Positions 53,561 to 63,408 are shown, counted from the first letter of the stretch. The stretch: 64,000 nt of DNA from Prodigiosinella confusarubida (GCF_002847015.1 NZ_CP025085.1:4092001-4156000); one strand, 5' to 3'. Notes: generated by a model not told the origin, from the letters alone. A program made the numbers and translations.

Positions 53561-56500
53561 ATGGCTAAGTTTTTTATAGATCGCCCCATCTTTGCATGGG
53601 TAATCGCCATTATGGTGATGCTTACCGGGATGCTGGCAATTGTTAAACTGCCCGTTGCGCAGTACCCGACTATTGCACCACCAGCAGTACAGATCACCGC
53701 ATCTTATCCAGGTGCTGATGCTAAAACACTTCAGGACAGTGTAACGCAGGTTATCGAACAGAATATGAATGGCATCGATAATCTGCTGTATATGTCTTCC
53801 AGTAGTGACTCGTCAGGTACGGCGCAAATTACTCTGACCTTTGATGCCAAAACCAATCCCGACATTGCCCAGGTTCAGGTACAAAATAAGTTACAGTTAG
53901 CAATGCCGCTGCTTCCCCAGGAAGTGCAAGCGCAAGGTGTGAATGTTCAGAAATCCAGCAGCAGCTTTCTGATGGTTATCGGTTTTATCAGTGATGATAA
54001 AAACATGACTCAGCAGGATATTGCTGACTACATAGGCTCCACTATTAAAGACCCAATCAGCCGTGTAATGGGCGTGGGTGATACTCAGTTGTTCGGTGCC
54101 CAATATGCCATGCGCATCTGGCTCGATCCTAACAAGCTGAATAACTATCAGCTCACCACATCAGATGTGGTGAGCGCCATTACAGTGCAAAACAACCAGA
54201 TTGCCGCTGGTCAACTGGGTGGTGCTCCGTCAGTTCCAGGGCAAAAACTGAATGCATCCATTATTGCACAAACTCGCCTTAACTCTCCTGAGCAGTTCTC
54301 TAACATAATCCTTAGGGTCAATAAGGATGGCTCTCAGGTGCGTCTTAAAGATGTAGCAAGAGTAGAGCTGGGGGGGGAAAGTTACAGTACTGTCGCACGC
54401 TACAATGGTCAGCCTGCCTCTGGTCTCGGTATTAAACTTGCTACTGGAGCCAATGCGTTAGATACCTCCACTGCTGTAAAAGCGGAAATAGCAAAACTGC
54501 AACGGCAATTCCCGGCAGGAATGAAGGTAGTTTACCCCTATGACACCACACCTTTCGTTACGATTTCGATTAACGAAGTAGTAAAAACCCTGATCGAAGC
54601 TATCGTTCTGGTGTTTTTGGTGATGTATCTGTTCCTGCAAAACTTCCGTGCAACGCTGATTCCTACTATTGCCGTGCCGGTAGTATTGTTGGGGACTTTT
54701 GCGATTTTGTCTGCGTTTGGTTATTCCATAAATACACTGACCATGTTCGCGATGGTGCTAGCCATCGGTCTGCTGGTAGATGACGCCATTGTCGTCGTGG
54801 AAAACGTCGAGCGAATAATGACCGAAGAAGGTCTGTCACCCAAAGAAGCAACACGTAAATCGATGGGGCAGATTCAGGGGGCATTGGTCGGCATCGCGCT
54901 TGTTCTGTCAGCTGTATTCGTTCCTATGGCTTTCTCTGGTGGTTCAACCGGAGCTATCTATCGACAGTTTTCTGTAACCATTGTGTCAGCCATGGTGCTT
55001 TCAGTGTTAGTGGCGTTGATTCTAACCCCTGCACTTTGTGCCACAATTCTGCAGCCGGTCACCAATCATGGTCACGATGAAAAAAGAGGCTTATTTGGTT
55101 GGTTCAATAAGTTATTTGGAAAAAGTACCAATCACTATTCTGACAGTGTTGCCAGGATACTGCACAGTACCGGCCGCTATGTTCTCCTTTATATGATTAT
55201 CGTGGTGGGCTTGGGGCTACTGTATACACGGATACCAAGTTCTTTCCTGCCAGAAGAAGATCAAGGGGTTCTGCTGACCATGGTGCAATTACCTGTCGGG
55301 TCGACACAGGAAAGCACACAGAAAGTTCTCGACAAAGTAAATAATTACTATCTGGAGCATGAAAAAAATAACGTTAAGTCCGTTTTTACTGTTAATGGCT
55401 TTGGTTTTGCTGGTCAAGGTCAAAACATGGGTCTGGCGTTTACTAGCCTGAAAGACTGGAAGGAACGTCCTGGTTCGAAAAATAAAGTTAGTGCTATTAT
55501 CGGAAGGGCTTACGGCGCATTTTCACAGATTAAAGAAGCGTTGGTCATTCCTTTTAATATCCCGGCTATCGTTGAGCTAGGCACTGCCAGCGGATTTGAC
55601 TTCGAGCTCATTGACGAAGGTGGCCTTGGCCATGAAAAATTGATGGCAGCTCGTAACCAACTGCTAGGGATGATCGCTCAACATCCTGATACGTTGATAC
55701 GCGTACGTCCAAATGGTATGGAAGATACGCCGCAATATCGGATTGATATCGACCAGGAGAAAGCAGAGGCATTGGGAGTCTCGATTTCTGATATTAACTC
55801 AACGCTTTCTACCGCATTGGGTGGTAGTTACGTCAATGACTTCATTGACCGTGGCAGGGTGAAAAAAGTTTATGTTCAGGCTGATGCCCCTTTCCGTATG
55901 TTGCCCAAAGATATCCAGGACTGGTATGTCCGTGGCACATCAGGGCAAATGGTCCCTTTCTCCGCATTTTCATCAGCACATTGGGAATACGCCTCACCTC
56001 GTCTGGAACGCTATAACGGCTTACCTTCTGTTGAACTGGTGGGTGAAGCCACTCCAGGTAAGAGTACTGGTGAAGCAATGGCAATGATGGAGAAATTGGC
56101 ATCGCAATTACCGAAGGGTATTGGCTTTAGCTGGACCGGGATGTCTTATCAGGAACGTCTGGCTGGTAACCAGGCGCCTGCATTGATCGTTGTTTCAGCC
56201 ATTGTCGTGTTCTTATGCCTAGCAGCGCTGTATGAGAGTTGGTCTATCCCATTCTCAGTTATGCTGGTTGTTCCTCTTGGTGTCTTGGGTGCGGTTATTG
56301 CAACCAGCATGCGTGGCTTGGAAAATGACGTTTACTTTAAGGTAGGGTTGCTGACCACCATCGGGCTTTCAGCGAAGAATGCTATTTTGATCGTCGAATT
56401 CGCCAAAGATCTGATGCAAAAAGAAGGTAAGGGTTTAATAGAAGCAACGTTGGATGCCAGTCGTATGCGTCTACGTCCAATTCTGATGACATCACTGGCC

Positions 56501-56707
56501 TTCATTCTCGGTGTTCTTCCGCTCGCTATCAGCACGGGGGCTGGTTCTGGCGCACAGAATGCTGTCGGCACCGGTGTGATGGGGGGGATGATTACGGCAA
56601 CAATACTCGCCATCTACTTTGTGCCTGTATTCTTTGTTGTCGTTCGACGCCGCTTCGATAAAAAGAAAGGTAATGATGCGGCAGATCAATCTATAGAACA
56701 CCATTAA
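53561..56707 (+). CDS. acrB: RND multidrug efflux pump AcrB
   Basis: AcrB is the trimeric inner-membrane proton/drug antiporter of AcrAB-TolC. The 1048 residues show twelve helices and two large periplasmic loops. The proton-relay aspartate pair is in [19 protein letters not shown] (near 407-408), with partner lysine in [20 protein letters not shown]. The phenylalanine-rich switch loop and [12 protein letters not shown] are present. The length equals E. coli AcrB (1049), and it is cotranscribed with acrA. Confidence 0.98.
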   Translation: MAKFFIDRPIFAWVIAIMVMLTGMLAIVKLPVAQYPTIAPPAVQITASYPGADAKTLQDSVTQVIEQNMNGIDNLLYMSSSSDSSGTAQITLTFDAKTNPDIAQVQVQNKLQLAMPLLPQEVQAQGVNVQKSSSSFLMVIGFISDDKNMTQQDIADYIGSTIKDPISRVMGVGDTQLFGAQYAMRIWLDPNKLNNYQLTTSDVVSAITVQNNQIAAGQLGGAPSVPGQKLNASIIAQTRLNSPEQFSNIILRVNKDGSQVRLKDVARVELGGESYSTVARYNGQPASGLGIKLATGANALDTSTAVKAEIAKLQRQFPAGMKVVYPYDTTPFVTISINEVVKTLIEAIVLVFLVMYLFLQNFRATLIPTIAVPVVLLGTFAILSAFGYSINTLTMFAMVLAIGLLVDDAIVVVENVERIMTEEGLSPKEATRKSMGQIQGALVGIALVLSAVFVPMAFSGGSTGAIYRQFSVTIVSAMVLSVLVALILTPALCATILQPVTNHGHDEKRGLFGWFNKLFGKSTNHYSDSVARILHSTGRYVLLYMIIVVGLGLLYTRIPSSFLPEEDQGVLLTMVQLPVGSTQESTQKVLDKVNNYYLEHEKNNVKSVFTVNGFGFAGQGQNMGLAFTSLKDWKERPGSKNKVSAIIGRAYGAFSQIKEALVIPFNIPAIVELGTASGFDFELIDEGGLGHEKLMAARNQLLGMIAQHPDTLIRVRPNGMEDTPQYRIDIDQEKAEALGVSISDINSTLSTALGGSYVNDFIDRGRVKKVYVQADAPFRMLPKDIQDWYVRGTSGQMVPFSAFSSAHWEYASPRLERYNGLPSVELVGEATPGKSTGEAMAMMEKLASQLPKGIGFSWTGMSYQERLAGNQAPALIVVSAIVVFLCLAALYESWSIPFSVMLVVPLGVLGAVIATSMRGLENDVYFKVGLLTTIGLSAKNAILIVEFAKDLMQKEGKGLIEATLDASRMRLRPILMTSLAFILGVLPLAISTGAGSGAQNAVGTGVMGGMITATILAIYFVPVFFVVVRRRFDKKKGNDAADQSIEHH

Positions 56708-56745
56708 AAATATCTATTAGTAGTGATTAAAAGGCCACTGACGCG

Positions 56746-57764
56746 CTGAGGGATCCCCACAAAATCAGCGCTAATAAACCAACACCAGACTTCGGTAGGT
56801 TTTGGCGAGGTGATTAAGAACAGCGTGCAATGCTGTTTGTTTTAATGCTAGCGGAGAGTGTCGCAAGACATTCTCCGCTAATGTCAGGTAAGAGATGACC
56901 CGTCGTGATTTTACGCTGTTGGCCTGATATCTCAGATGTAACCCTTTATTTTCAGCGTCATAGCCCAACAGCCACAGTACTGCTGTGACCAGCAGTCGCC
57001 AGCAGACTCCCTGACGTACCACGGTGACAACCACGCAGACCAAAGCCAAAGCGTTCGCTTTTCTCGTCACGAAAGTTCTGCTCAATCTGCATTCTACGGC
57101 TGTAAAGTTTCATCACTTCACGCGGCTTAAATTCGTCTGTGCTGCTGAAAATAAGCCAGGGCTCTTTGGCTGTTGAACGCCCGTCATGCTCCTGAGACTT
57201 ACGCTCAATACGGCAGCGGGAGCGGCGATGTTTTCTGCTTTTCGCTTCTTTTTTATGCAGATAAAAGTAACCGTCACAACGGGAATATTCCACACGGGCG
57301 AAGGTGCCCGGCCCGAGATAGTCCGGCGTATTACCCGCTTTCAGTTCCTGTCTTCTGAACCAGCACTCACCTTTTCTGTCCAGACGCTGCAGGGTATTTC
57401 CCCGCACCCGCCCAATAAAATCCCAGCCCAGTGATTTGATATGCCGGAACCAGGCATTCTGGAACCCGGCATCGGTAACAATAATGACCTTCTTATCGGG
57501 TGCAATGGCGTTGCGGAGCGCATCCAGAAAAGCCTTTTGAATCTGGGGGGCTGCTGCTTGTCAGAAGAGACAATCTGACTCATCAATGGGATATCGCTGT
57601 GAAGCGAGACATTCCCCAGCAAACGGTCAATGGGTTTAATCTTGTTTTTTATCTGTGCAGACCCGGGAAGATATCGTCCGATACGGGTCAGGGTGAGCGA
57701 TGCACCACGCGTTAAAGCCACAGTCGCATCGAGAAGGGCATTCTGTCGATATTGGTGAAACGGG
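56746..57764 (-). mobile_element. Remnant of an IS10-group IS4-family element
   Basis: The left boundary has a terminal repeat, CTGAGGGATCCCC (56746-56758), closely matching the IS10 outer end CTGAGAGATCCCC. Inside lies a broken transposase on the minus strand. No second terminal repeat or 9-base target duplication is found. A loose match to the other IS10 end occurs at 57823-57834, beyond the coding remnant. The element is short for IS10 (1329 bp) and cannot move by itself. Confidence 0.8.
56771..57764 (-). pseudogene. Decayed IS4-family transposase
   Basis: Three reading frames are needed to read this protein. The first part runs QNALLDATVALTRGASLTLT to IKPIDRLLGNVSLHSDIPL. About 60 residues, including the first catalytic Asp of the DDE triad, are then missing. 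A frameshift in a six-C run near 57548 leads to KKVIIVTDAGFQNAWF (second Asp) and RVRGNTLQ. The next frame has KEPWLIFSSTDEF and YSRRMQIEQNFRDEKSERFG with the catalytic Glu. A further shift near 57050 leads to LLGYDAENKGLHLRYQANSV and the C-terminus. The N-terminal 15-25 residues are also lost. Confidence 0.85.
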
Positions 57765-57765
57765 G

Positions 57766-57858
57766 CTAAGCTTCAAACCATATTTCTACATCTTCGTTTT
57801 CTTTCACTTTAAAATCCAATTGTTGATCAATCAGTGAAAAAAGAGCAACATGAAAGTT
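57766..57858 (-). pseudogene. Unidentified C-terminal gene fragment
   Basis: Immediately beyond the transposase remnant an open stretch on the minus strand reads FSLIDQQLDFKVKENEDVEI and then WFEA before a TAG stop. It is acidic and has no start codon; an in-frame TAA lies just upstream. It may be the 3' end of a gene destroyed when this region was rearranged. I do not recognise it, and chance is possible. Confidence 0.3.
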
Positions 57859-57873
57859 ATGTTATAACATATC
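57856..57873 (+). promoter_or_regulatory. Zur-like palindromic operator
   Basis: GTTATGTTATAACATATC contains the perfect 12-bp palindrome ATGTTATAACAT and resembles Zur boxes of proteobacteria. A TATAAA hexamer (57886-57891) lies just downstream on the plus strand. The next genes in that direction are remnants of rpmE2 and rpmJ2, classical Zur targets, which supports the assignment. It is weaker as a match to the longer gammaproteobacterial Zur consensus. Confidence 0.5.
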
Positions 57874-57929
57874 CATTAACATCTTTATAAAGCCCGTCAT
57901 CCAGACGAACTATCGTACAAAGGTATTTT

Positions 57930-58243
57930 ATGACATCCGTAATTGTATTTTTTTACCAGGTAAGTCCAGCGAAGATTAATGCATAACCCATTAAGCGGAA
58001 AGGAAAGATATATATCTATACCCAATAGATGGAAGACGGCAAGAGAGAGTCTCAATGAGCGTACTCAGGTAAACGAATTCGGGTAAGCGAACACAGCCAA
58101 CACACCTGCAACTTGAAAGATGACGAGTATATGTTAATGTTGATATTTCCTTTGCCTTACTACGGGAAAACAGAAATAATATTTCACGGCAGGAAGCGCT
58201 ACCGACGTTCTCGAAATGCTTTGGCTGACTTTTGAAATTCTAG
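57930..58243 (+). pseudogene. rpmE2: Decayed type B ribosomal protein L31 gene
   Basis: Type B L31 is the zinc-free paralogue that replaces zinc-binding L31 when zinc is scarce. The last part is recognisable. At 58155 a frame reads PYYGKTEIIF, like the family's HPYYTGKQKTF. After a frame change at about 58207 it reads FSKCFG, stop, LLKF, like RFSKRFG-LLK; the internal TGA could be a mutated CGA. A plausible start with AAGG before ATG lies at 57930, 57 bases after the Zur-like palindrome, but only 18 codons are open. An ERIC element occupies the middle. Confidence rests on the adjoining rpmJ2 remnant. Confidence 0.5.
58017..58131 (+). repeat. ERIC element 4 (degenerate)
   Basis: A 115-base ERIC copy starts TATACCCAATAG, has a damaged core (GAGTCTCAATGAGCGTACTC, then AATTCGGGTAAGCGAA) and a good right end (CCAACACACCTGCAACTTGA). 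It interrupts the decayed rpmE2 locus. Confidence 0.75.
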
Positions 58244-58251
58244 CACTATCC

Positions 58252-58398
58252 ATGCAGGTACTAAGCGCACACCATGCAGCTAAAACACCTCATAAAGATT
58301 GTATTGCTGTCCAACGATACAGACATGGCGGTGTAATTTGTAAAACAAACCCTCGATTCCACACCATACGATGGAAAAAAGAAATGGTGATAATGTAG
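58252..58398 (+). pseudogene. rpmJ2: Degenerate type B ribosomal protein L36
   Basis: The 48-codon frame beginning MQVLSAHHAAKTPHKDC keeps the skeleton of type B L36 (YkgO): the MxVLS start, the PHxDC segment and especially VICKTNPRF. Several otherwise constant basic positions are replaced, a short deletion affects the RRGRVYVIC region, and the C-terminus is WKKEMVIM instead of a poly-Lys/Arg tail. No good Shine-Dalgarno is seen, since rpmE2 would normally supply coupling. It is open but probably not functional. Confidence 0.7.
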
Positions 58399-58888
58399 CT
58401 GAACAGATAACCATTAAAGAGAGGTGCCAGTATAGCATTCCGCTTTTATTTTAATTATTTATAAAACAATAGGATAAATATTTTTTACTTTTTATTGATA
58501 CTCATCTGTGAGACAGACATATAAGCTCAGTCAAATAACCGGTCCCCAATCACGGATTAAAGGTAAAAAAAGGTAAATAAAATTAGACAATGGCCGATTA
58601 ATATACTGCAATGTGGAAAAATGGGGCAACCCCGATAGCAATGTTAGGTACAAAAAATGACACCAAGGTACAAGTAAGACTGATTTTTTTGCTATAGTTA
58701 AGACAGAATAATTTTTGATAGTGAAGTTGGGTCATTCTTTAACATTCACCTCATCGCCTTTGTTTGGTCTTCACCCAGTAATTCGAGGCATACTGAGGGG
58801 GCATTCTATCTTCTGCAATTCATCACTCTACCTGTTTAGCAGGTGTTAACCCTAGTAACACTGATCGCGGTTTAACGGAGGGATTGAA
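58399..58888. other. Spacer and probable long leader upstream of tomB
   Basis: No gene is supported. The last 150 bases are conspicuous for a small hairpin (ACCTG/CAGGT near 58830) and could form a long 5' leader of tomB-hha. The rest is AT-rich. Confidence 0.4.
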
Positions 58889-59257
58889 ATGGATGAGTAC
58901 TCACCTAAACATTATGATATTGCCCAACTCAGATTCTTATGTGAAAATCTGCGCGATGAAAGTATCGCTACGTTAGGTGACAGTAGCCATGGCTGGGTTA
59001 ATGACCCTACGTCGGCTGTCAATCTTCAGCTAAATGAACTTATTGAACATATAGCTGCATTTATTGTCACCTATAAAATTAAATACCCGAACGACGAAGA
59101 ACTTTGCGAGCGGGTTGAAAAATACCTAGACGATACCTATATTCTTTTTAGTAACTATGGCATCAATGATGGCGAGTTACGTAGATGGCAGAAATCCAGG
59201 TCACAATTATTCAGAATGTTCTCGGAAAAGAGCATCTGTACGGCAGTCAAAACTTAA
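58889..59257 (+). CDS. tomB: Hha-toxicity modulator TomB
   Basis: TomB is the antitoxin-like partner of Hha and affects biofilm formation. The 122 residues begin [18 protein letters not shown] and contain the highly conserved [20 protein letters not shown] and [18 protein letters not shown]. The length matches E. coli (124). GGAGGG precedes the ATG. hha follows after 53 bases. Confidence 0.95.
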   Translation: MDEYSPKHYDIAQLRFLCENLRDESIATLGDSSHGWVNDPTSAVNLQLNELIEHIAAFIVTYKIKYPNDEELCERVEKYLDDTYILFSNYGINDGELRRWQKSRSQLFRMFSEKSICTAVKT

Positions 59258-59310
59258 GCAATAATTTGTCTTATACTTATTCTAATCCAGGAAAATTCAT
59301 AAAGGTTATT

Positions 59311-59514
59311 ATGAAAAAAATCGATTATTTGATGCGTTTACGTAAATGCACCTCCATCGACACACTTGAGCGTGTTATTGAAAAAAACAAGTACGAACTT
59401 TCAAACGACGAGTTAGAAATGTTCTATTCTGCAGCTGACCACCGCCTGGCCGAGCTGACTATGAATAAGCTTTATGACAAGGTTCCTGTTGCTGTTTGGA
59501 AATACGTACGCTAG
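59311..59514 (+). CDS. hha: Hemolysin expression modulator Hha
   Basis: Hha is a small H-NS co-regulator that silences horizontally acquired and virulence genes. The start at 59311 gives 67 residues, [20 protein letters not shown] through [20 protein letters not shown] to VWKYVR, covering the whole Hha/YmoA family. The open frame extends 42 codons upstream, but that part overlaps tomB and has no similarity. Confidence 0.96.
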   Translation: MKKIDYLMRLRKCTSIDTLERVIEKNKYELSNDELEMFYSAADHRLAELTMNKLYDKVPVAVWKYVR

Positions 59515-59558
59515 TTGTTAATTAATTTCGAGAACATTAGCAGCGCTAAATAGACTGG

Positions 59559-59587
59559 GCCGGTATCAATATCGGCTTTTGTTTTTA
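59559..59587 (+). terminator. Intrinsic terminator of tomB-hha
   Basis: GCCGGTAT pairs with ATATCGGC (one G-T pair) around a very short loop and is followed by TTTTGTTTTTA. It is 45 bases beyond hha. The next 270 bases up to ffs show no supported gene. Confidence 0.75.
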
Positions 59588-59861
59588 TAGGCTATGTAGT
59601 GTTATAGCAAAAGTTGTAACAAACTGTATGGGAGAATTGATAATGTACTGTTCTACTTTTAAATTATGACTTAACCAATACAGACAATATAATCACTTCT
59701 TTTTTGTCGAAAGCATCCTATCAACAGCATTGATAAATAAAAATCTTGTTTTTTTATCTTATGTGATAAGAGTACCAGAAACCATTTACGACTGAATAAC
59801 GATTAAAGAACCACTGTCGTTAATCACGAACGGAGAAAAGCTGAAATTGATATTACAGAAA

Positions 59862-59975
59862 TGGTGGGGGCCCTGCCAGCTACATCCCGGCACACACATC
59901 GTCCGCTGCGGCTGCTTCCTTCCGGACCTGACCGAATTCACAGAGTAGTGTTGCGGGAGAACCGACAGAGCCCCC
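59862..59975 (-). ncRNA. ffs: Signal recognition particle 4.5S RNA
   Basis: The minus strand reads almost base for base as E. coli 4.5S RNA (114 nt). It starts GGGGGCTCTGTCGGTTCTCC, has the SRP domain IV core GGTCAGGTCCGGAAGGAAGC with the GGAA tetraloop and symmetric loop, and ends GCTGGCAGGGCCCCCACC, which pairs with the 5' end. It guides Ffh to signal sequences and is essential. The exact 3' end is set by comparison. Confidence 0.96.
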
Positions 59976-60109
59976 ATTGACAGCTCAACTAGTGTAAAGC
60001 GGAGGGCATTATCTGTGATGGATTATGTAATTGCAAGCCTACATCATCTAATCGCTGTTTTCTTACTCATTACTCGTATTATACTTCCTGTTTTATCATC
60101 TAAATCAGT

Positions 60110-60442
60110 ATGAGACTTACAATGCCTAACAATAAGGATAATTTTCGTCAGCGCGTTTTTCATATTGTTTCGGCCATTCCCTATGGAAAGATTGCCACCT
60201 ACGGAGATATTGCATGTTTGGCAGGCTCCCCACGAGCAGCTCGTCAGGTTGGTGGAATATTGAAAAATCTCCCTGAATGCACCAAGCTACCATGGCACCG
60301 GGTTATTAATCGTAAAGGGGAAATATCGTTGATAGGTAACGACTATCTGCGACAAAAAAACGCACTTGTAGCTGAAGGGATCCAATTTGATGAAACAAAC
60401 AAAATAAATTTACATCTCTTCCGTTGGCAGTACACATCCTAG
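60110..60442 (+). CDS. ybaZ: Alkyltransferase-like protein YbaZ
   Basis: YbaZ is an alkyltransferase-like (ATL) protein that binds O6-alkylguanine and hands lesions to nucleotide excision repair. The 110 residues carry the MGMT C-terminal fold with AYGDIA-like ATYGDIACLAGSPRAARQVG and the active-site segment LPWHRVI, in which Trp replaces the methyl-accepting Cys of PCHRV. It therefore binds without repair. Met5 (60122) is an alternative start. Confidence 0.93.
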   Translation: MRLTMPNNKDNFRQRVFHIVSAIPYGKIATYGDIACLAGSPRAARQVGGILKNLPECTKLPWHRVINRKGEISLIGNDYLRQKNALVAEGIQFDETNKINLHLFRWQYTS

Positions 60443-60797
60443 ATTTCTTTCAGAGTGATGCACCATCAGAGTCGTGACTCAAGGTTATTACGCTGAAGTT
60501 AAATAAACAGATCATGCAAAGAATTATTATAGGTTATGCATCCGTATTGCCAGGGGTTTAGTTGGAGCAGGCCTTGCGATACAAGCCCTGTGGGTTGGGG
60601 CCCCGATCATAACGACAATACCCCTCCCCAGTGAATATAATTGAAAATGTGATACCACCCAATGTAGATCATAATTTCATGTGGCAGGTCTCTTTTTCTT
60701 ATTGTCTGATTATAATCTCCTCATGTGGAACTCTCTTATAGCTACTATTCCAGTCAATTTGCTTTTTTATAGACATATTATTAATAAGGATAAAACT
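60443..60797. other. Spacer between ybaZ and tesB with a GC-rich island
   Basis: In E. coli ybaY lies here; no ybaY is found. An island at about 60540-60640 is much richer in G and C than its surroundings and has internal pairing (AGGGGT with ACCCCT, CTTG with CAAG). It has no convincing gene. The tesB promoter should lie near the downstream end. Confidence 0.4.
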
Positions 60798-61661
60798 ATG
60801 AGTCAGGCATTGCAGAACCTGCTTAATCTGCTTAATTTGGAGAAACTTGAAGAGGGGCTATTTCGCGGACAAAGTGAGGATCTTGGATTACGGCAAGTAT
60901 TTGGAGGACAAGTTGTAGGACAGGCACTTTCAGCTGCGAAACAGACAGTTCCTATTGAACGATTCGTTCACTCCTTTCACTGCTACTTTTTATTACCTGG
61001 AAACAGTCAGAAACCGATCATTTATGACGTAGAAAAATTACGTGATGGAAACAGTTTCAGTACCAGACGTATTCGCGCCATCCAGAATGGAAGGCCTATT
61101 TTTTATATGACTGCCTCTTTCCAAAACCGAGAGGTCGGATTCGAACACCAAAATGTCATGCCTCAGGTTCCACTGCCAGAGGGGCTACTTTCCGAACAAG
61201 AGATTATACGGAGCATACTGCATCTGTTACCTGAACAATTCAGCGACAAGTTTACTCGCGAAAGGCCCATTGAGATACGTCCGGTAAAATTTCACAGCCC
61301 TTTCAAAGGCGAAGTAGAGAAACCATTCAGGAATGTATGGTGCAAAGCCAATGGCGACATGCCGGACGATGAACGTACACACCAGTATCTGTTGGGCTAC
61401 ACGTCAGATTGTAACTTCTTATTGACGGCATTACAGCCTCATGGTGTTGGGTTTCTGGAACCGGGAATGCAAGTCGCTACCATTGACCATTCAATGTGGT
61501 TCCATCGCCCTTTTCGCTTAGATGATTGGCTGCTTTATTCGGTAGAAAGCACTTCTGCTTCTGGGTCCAGAGGATTCGTCCGCGGACAGTTTTACTCCCG
61601 TGATGGTGTCTTGGTTGCCTCCAGCGTTCAGGAAGGTGTAATACGCCGTCATAGTGTTTGA
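60798..61661 (+). CDS. tesB: Acyl-CoA thioesterase II TesB
   Basis: TesB hydrolyses medium and long acyl-CoA esters. Starting at 60798 after AAGGA, the protein has 287 residues (E. coli 286), beginning [20 protein letters not shown]. Two hotdog folds are visible ([20 protein letters not shown] and the C-terminal half). The catalytic Asp lies in [20 protein letters not shown], with a Gln/Thr near the end. The frame is open 39 codons upstream without similarity. Confidence 0.96.
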   Translation: MSQALQNLLNLLNLEKLEEGLFRGQSEDLGLRQVFGGQVVGQALSAAKQTVPIERFVHSFHCYFLLPGNSQKPIIYDVEKLRDGNSFSTRRIRAIQNGRPIFYMTASFQNREVGFEHQNVMPQVPLPEGLLSEQEIIRSILHLLPEQFSDKFTRERPIEIRPVKFHSPFKGEVEKPFRNVWCKANGDMPDDERTHQYLLGYTSDCNFLLTALQPHGVGFLEPGMQVATIDHSMWFHRPFRLDDWLLYSVESTSASGSRGFVRGQFYSRDGVLVASSVQEGVIRRHSV

Positions 61662-61675
61662 AATTCAGACATAAA

Positions 61676-61727
61676 AAACCACCTACTAGAGGTGGTTTAA
61701 TGGCAAAGGCGTGAAGTCACACGCCTT
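61676..61727. terminator. Two hairpins between tesB and amtB
   Basis: AAACCACCT/AGGTGGTTT (61676-61698) has A and T runs on both sides and can stop both convergent transcripts. A second stem, AAGGCGTG/CACGCCTT (61706-61727), lies next to amtB and probably strengthens termination on the minus strand. Confidence 0.8.
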
Positions 61728-61741
61728 GGGATAATTAACGA

Positions 61742-63028
61742 TTACTGGTTGTATGCATTCTCACCATGGCTGTTCACATCCAGACCTTCGCGTTCCTGTT
61801 CTTCCGGTACGCGCAATCCAACAGCCATATCCGCAACTTTGAAAGAAATAAATGCGGCGACGCCAGACCATACAATACAAACGACGACGCTGAATAGCTG
61901 CACCCACACCTGATGAGTCATGGTCACACCTTCAGCATAGCCCGTACCACCCAGTGAGGCAGAAGTGAATACACCAGTCAGGATGCAACCGACAATACCA
62001 CAGACGCCATGGACACCGAACACATCACACGGATCATCGACACGTAACCATCTCTTCAATACCGTTACGCCCCACAGACCAGCGAAACCTCCAGCCAGAC
62101 CGATAATCATTGCACCGCCGATACCAACAGTACCTGCAGCAGGCGTGATAGCCACCAGACCGGCGATACAACCAGAGCAAGCGCCCAGCAAAGAAGGTTT
62201 GCCTCGAGCGACCCACTCACCAAACACCCATGCCAGAATAGCGGCCGCTGTTGCAATCACAGTGGTCAAGAATGCCAGTGCAGCGATATTGTTGGCACCG
62301 CTGGCCGAACCGGCGTTAAAACCAAACCAACCAATGTACAAAATAGCGCAACCGATACATACCATTGGCAAGTTGTGTGGTTTAAATGCTTCTTTACCAA
62401 ATCCAACACGTTTACCCAACAACAATGCGCCAACCAGGCCAGCAACAGCAGAATTAATATGCACCACCGTACCACCGGCAAAATCCAGTGCACCATCAGC
62501 CGCCAGATAACCACCACCCCAGACCATATGTGTCATCGGCAGGTAAGACAACGTGAACCAAATCGCAACGAAAATCAGCACAGCAGAGAAACGGATACGT
62601 TCTGCAATCGCACCAATAACCAGACCAACAGTAATACAGGCAAACGAAGCCTGGTAAGCGACGTGAATAAACTGGTAGAACGTCCCGCTCTGCGAGTTAA
62701 TATTAATGCCATTCAGCATAAAGTTAGTCAGACTACCGAAAAACGCATTGCCGGAACTAAATGCAATACTATATCCATAAACTACCCACAGGATACAAAC
62801 TAAAGCAAACGACACCATGACTTGAGTCAGCATGGATAACACGTTTTTAGAACGGTTTAAACCACCGTAAAACAATGCAATACCAGGTATAGTCATGAAA
62901 AGTACCAGAGCGGTACAGATCATCATAAAAGCGTTATCCGCTTTATCAATAGCAACTGTATCTGCCATCGCCCATGTGGGGAGCATGGCTGCCACACCGA
63001 GGCTCAACGAGAAAGAAAGTTTCTTCAT
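61742..63028 (-). CDS. amtB: Ammonium transporter AmtB
   Basis: AmtB is a trimeric channel for ammonium/ammonia, blocked by GlnK in nitrogen sufficiency. The 428-residue precursor has a signal peptide (MKKLSFSLSLGVAAMLPTWAMA), eleven helices, and the Amt signature FAGGTVVHINSAVAGLVGAL with the first pore histidine. The second pore histidine lies in CDVFGVHGVCGIVG. It lies 41 bases after glnK in the same operon. Confidence 0.97.
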   Translation of the reverse strand: MKKLSFSLSLGVAAMLPTWAMADTVAIDKADNAFMMICTALVLFMTIPGIALFYGGLNRSKNVLSMLTQVMVSFALVCILWVVYGYSIAFSSGNAFFGSLTNFMLNGININSQSGTFYQFIHVAYQASFACITVGLVIGAIAERIRFSAVLIFVAIWFTLSYLPMTHMVWGGGYLAADGALDFAGGTVVHINSAVAGLVGALLLGKRVGFGKEAFKPHNLPMVCIGCAILYIGWFGFNAGSASGANNIAALAFLTTVIATAAAILAWVFGEWVARGKPSLLGACSGCIAGLVAITPAAGTVGIGGAMIIGLAGGFAGLWGVTVLKRWLRVDDPCDVFGVHGVCGIVGCILTGVFTSASLGGTGYAEGVTMTHQVWVQLFSVVVCIVWSGVAAFISFKVADMAVGLRVPEEQEREGLDVNSHGENAYNQ

Positions 63029-63069
63029 TTTTCACTCATCCCTATTCATAAAACCAAATCAGGTAGTTG

Positions 63070-63408
63070 TTATAGTGCGGCTTCGTCAGTTTCGCCGGTA
63101 CGGATGCGGATAACACGCTGTAATTCAGCGACGAAAATCTTACCGTCGCCAATTTTTCCGGTATAAGCCGCTTTACTGATCACATCAATGACCTCATCAA
63201 GCTGATCGTCAGCAATAGCAATATCGATTTTCACTTTCGGTAAAAAGTTAACACTGTACTCTGCACCACGATACAGCTCCGCATGCCCTTTTTGACGTCC
63301 GAACCCTTTCACCTCAGTGACGGTAAGCCCCTGGATGCCCACAGAAGATAAAGCCTCACGTACATCTTCCAGCTTGAACGGTTTAATCACTACAGTAACC
63401 AGTTTCAT
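63070..63408 (-). CDS. glnK: PII nitrogen regulatory protein GlnK
   Basis: GlnK senses 2-oxoglutarate and ATP/ADP and controls AmtB. With the start at 63408 it is 112 residues, MKLVTVVIKPFKLEDVREAL onward. The T-loop carries the uridylylated Tyr51 (ELYRGAEYSVNFLPK), and the C-terminal PII signature TGKIGDGKIFV is intact. The open frame extends 22 codons upstream without similarity. It is first in glnK-amtB, behind a sigma-54 promoter. Confidence 0.97.
   Translation of the reverse strand: MKLVTVVIKPFKLEDVREALSSVGIQGLTVTEVKGFGRQKGHAELYRGAEYSVNFLPKVKIDIAIADDQLDEVIDVISKAAYTGKIGDGKIFVAELQRVIRIRTGETDEAAL

Noticed and set aside
57859-57870. Reading the ATGTTATAACAT palindrome as an IS end or target duplication
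   Set aside because: It does not match IS10 terminal repeats and has no partner on the other side of the element; a regulator site fits its position before rpmE2/rpmJ2 remnants better.
59786-59977. A 63-codon minus-strand frame with Cys and Arg-rich text
   Set aside because: It is the 4.5S RNA gene read as protein.
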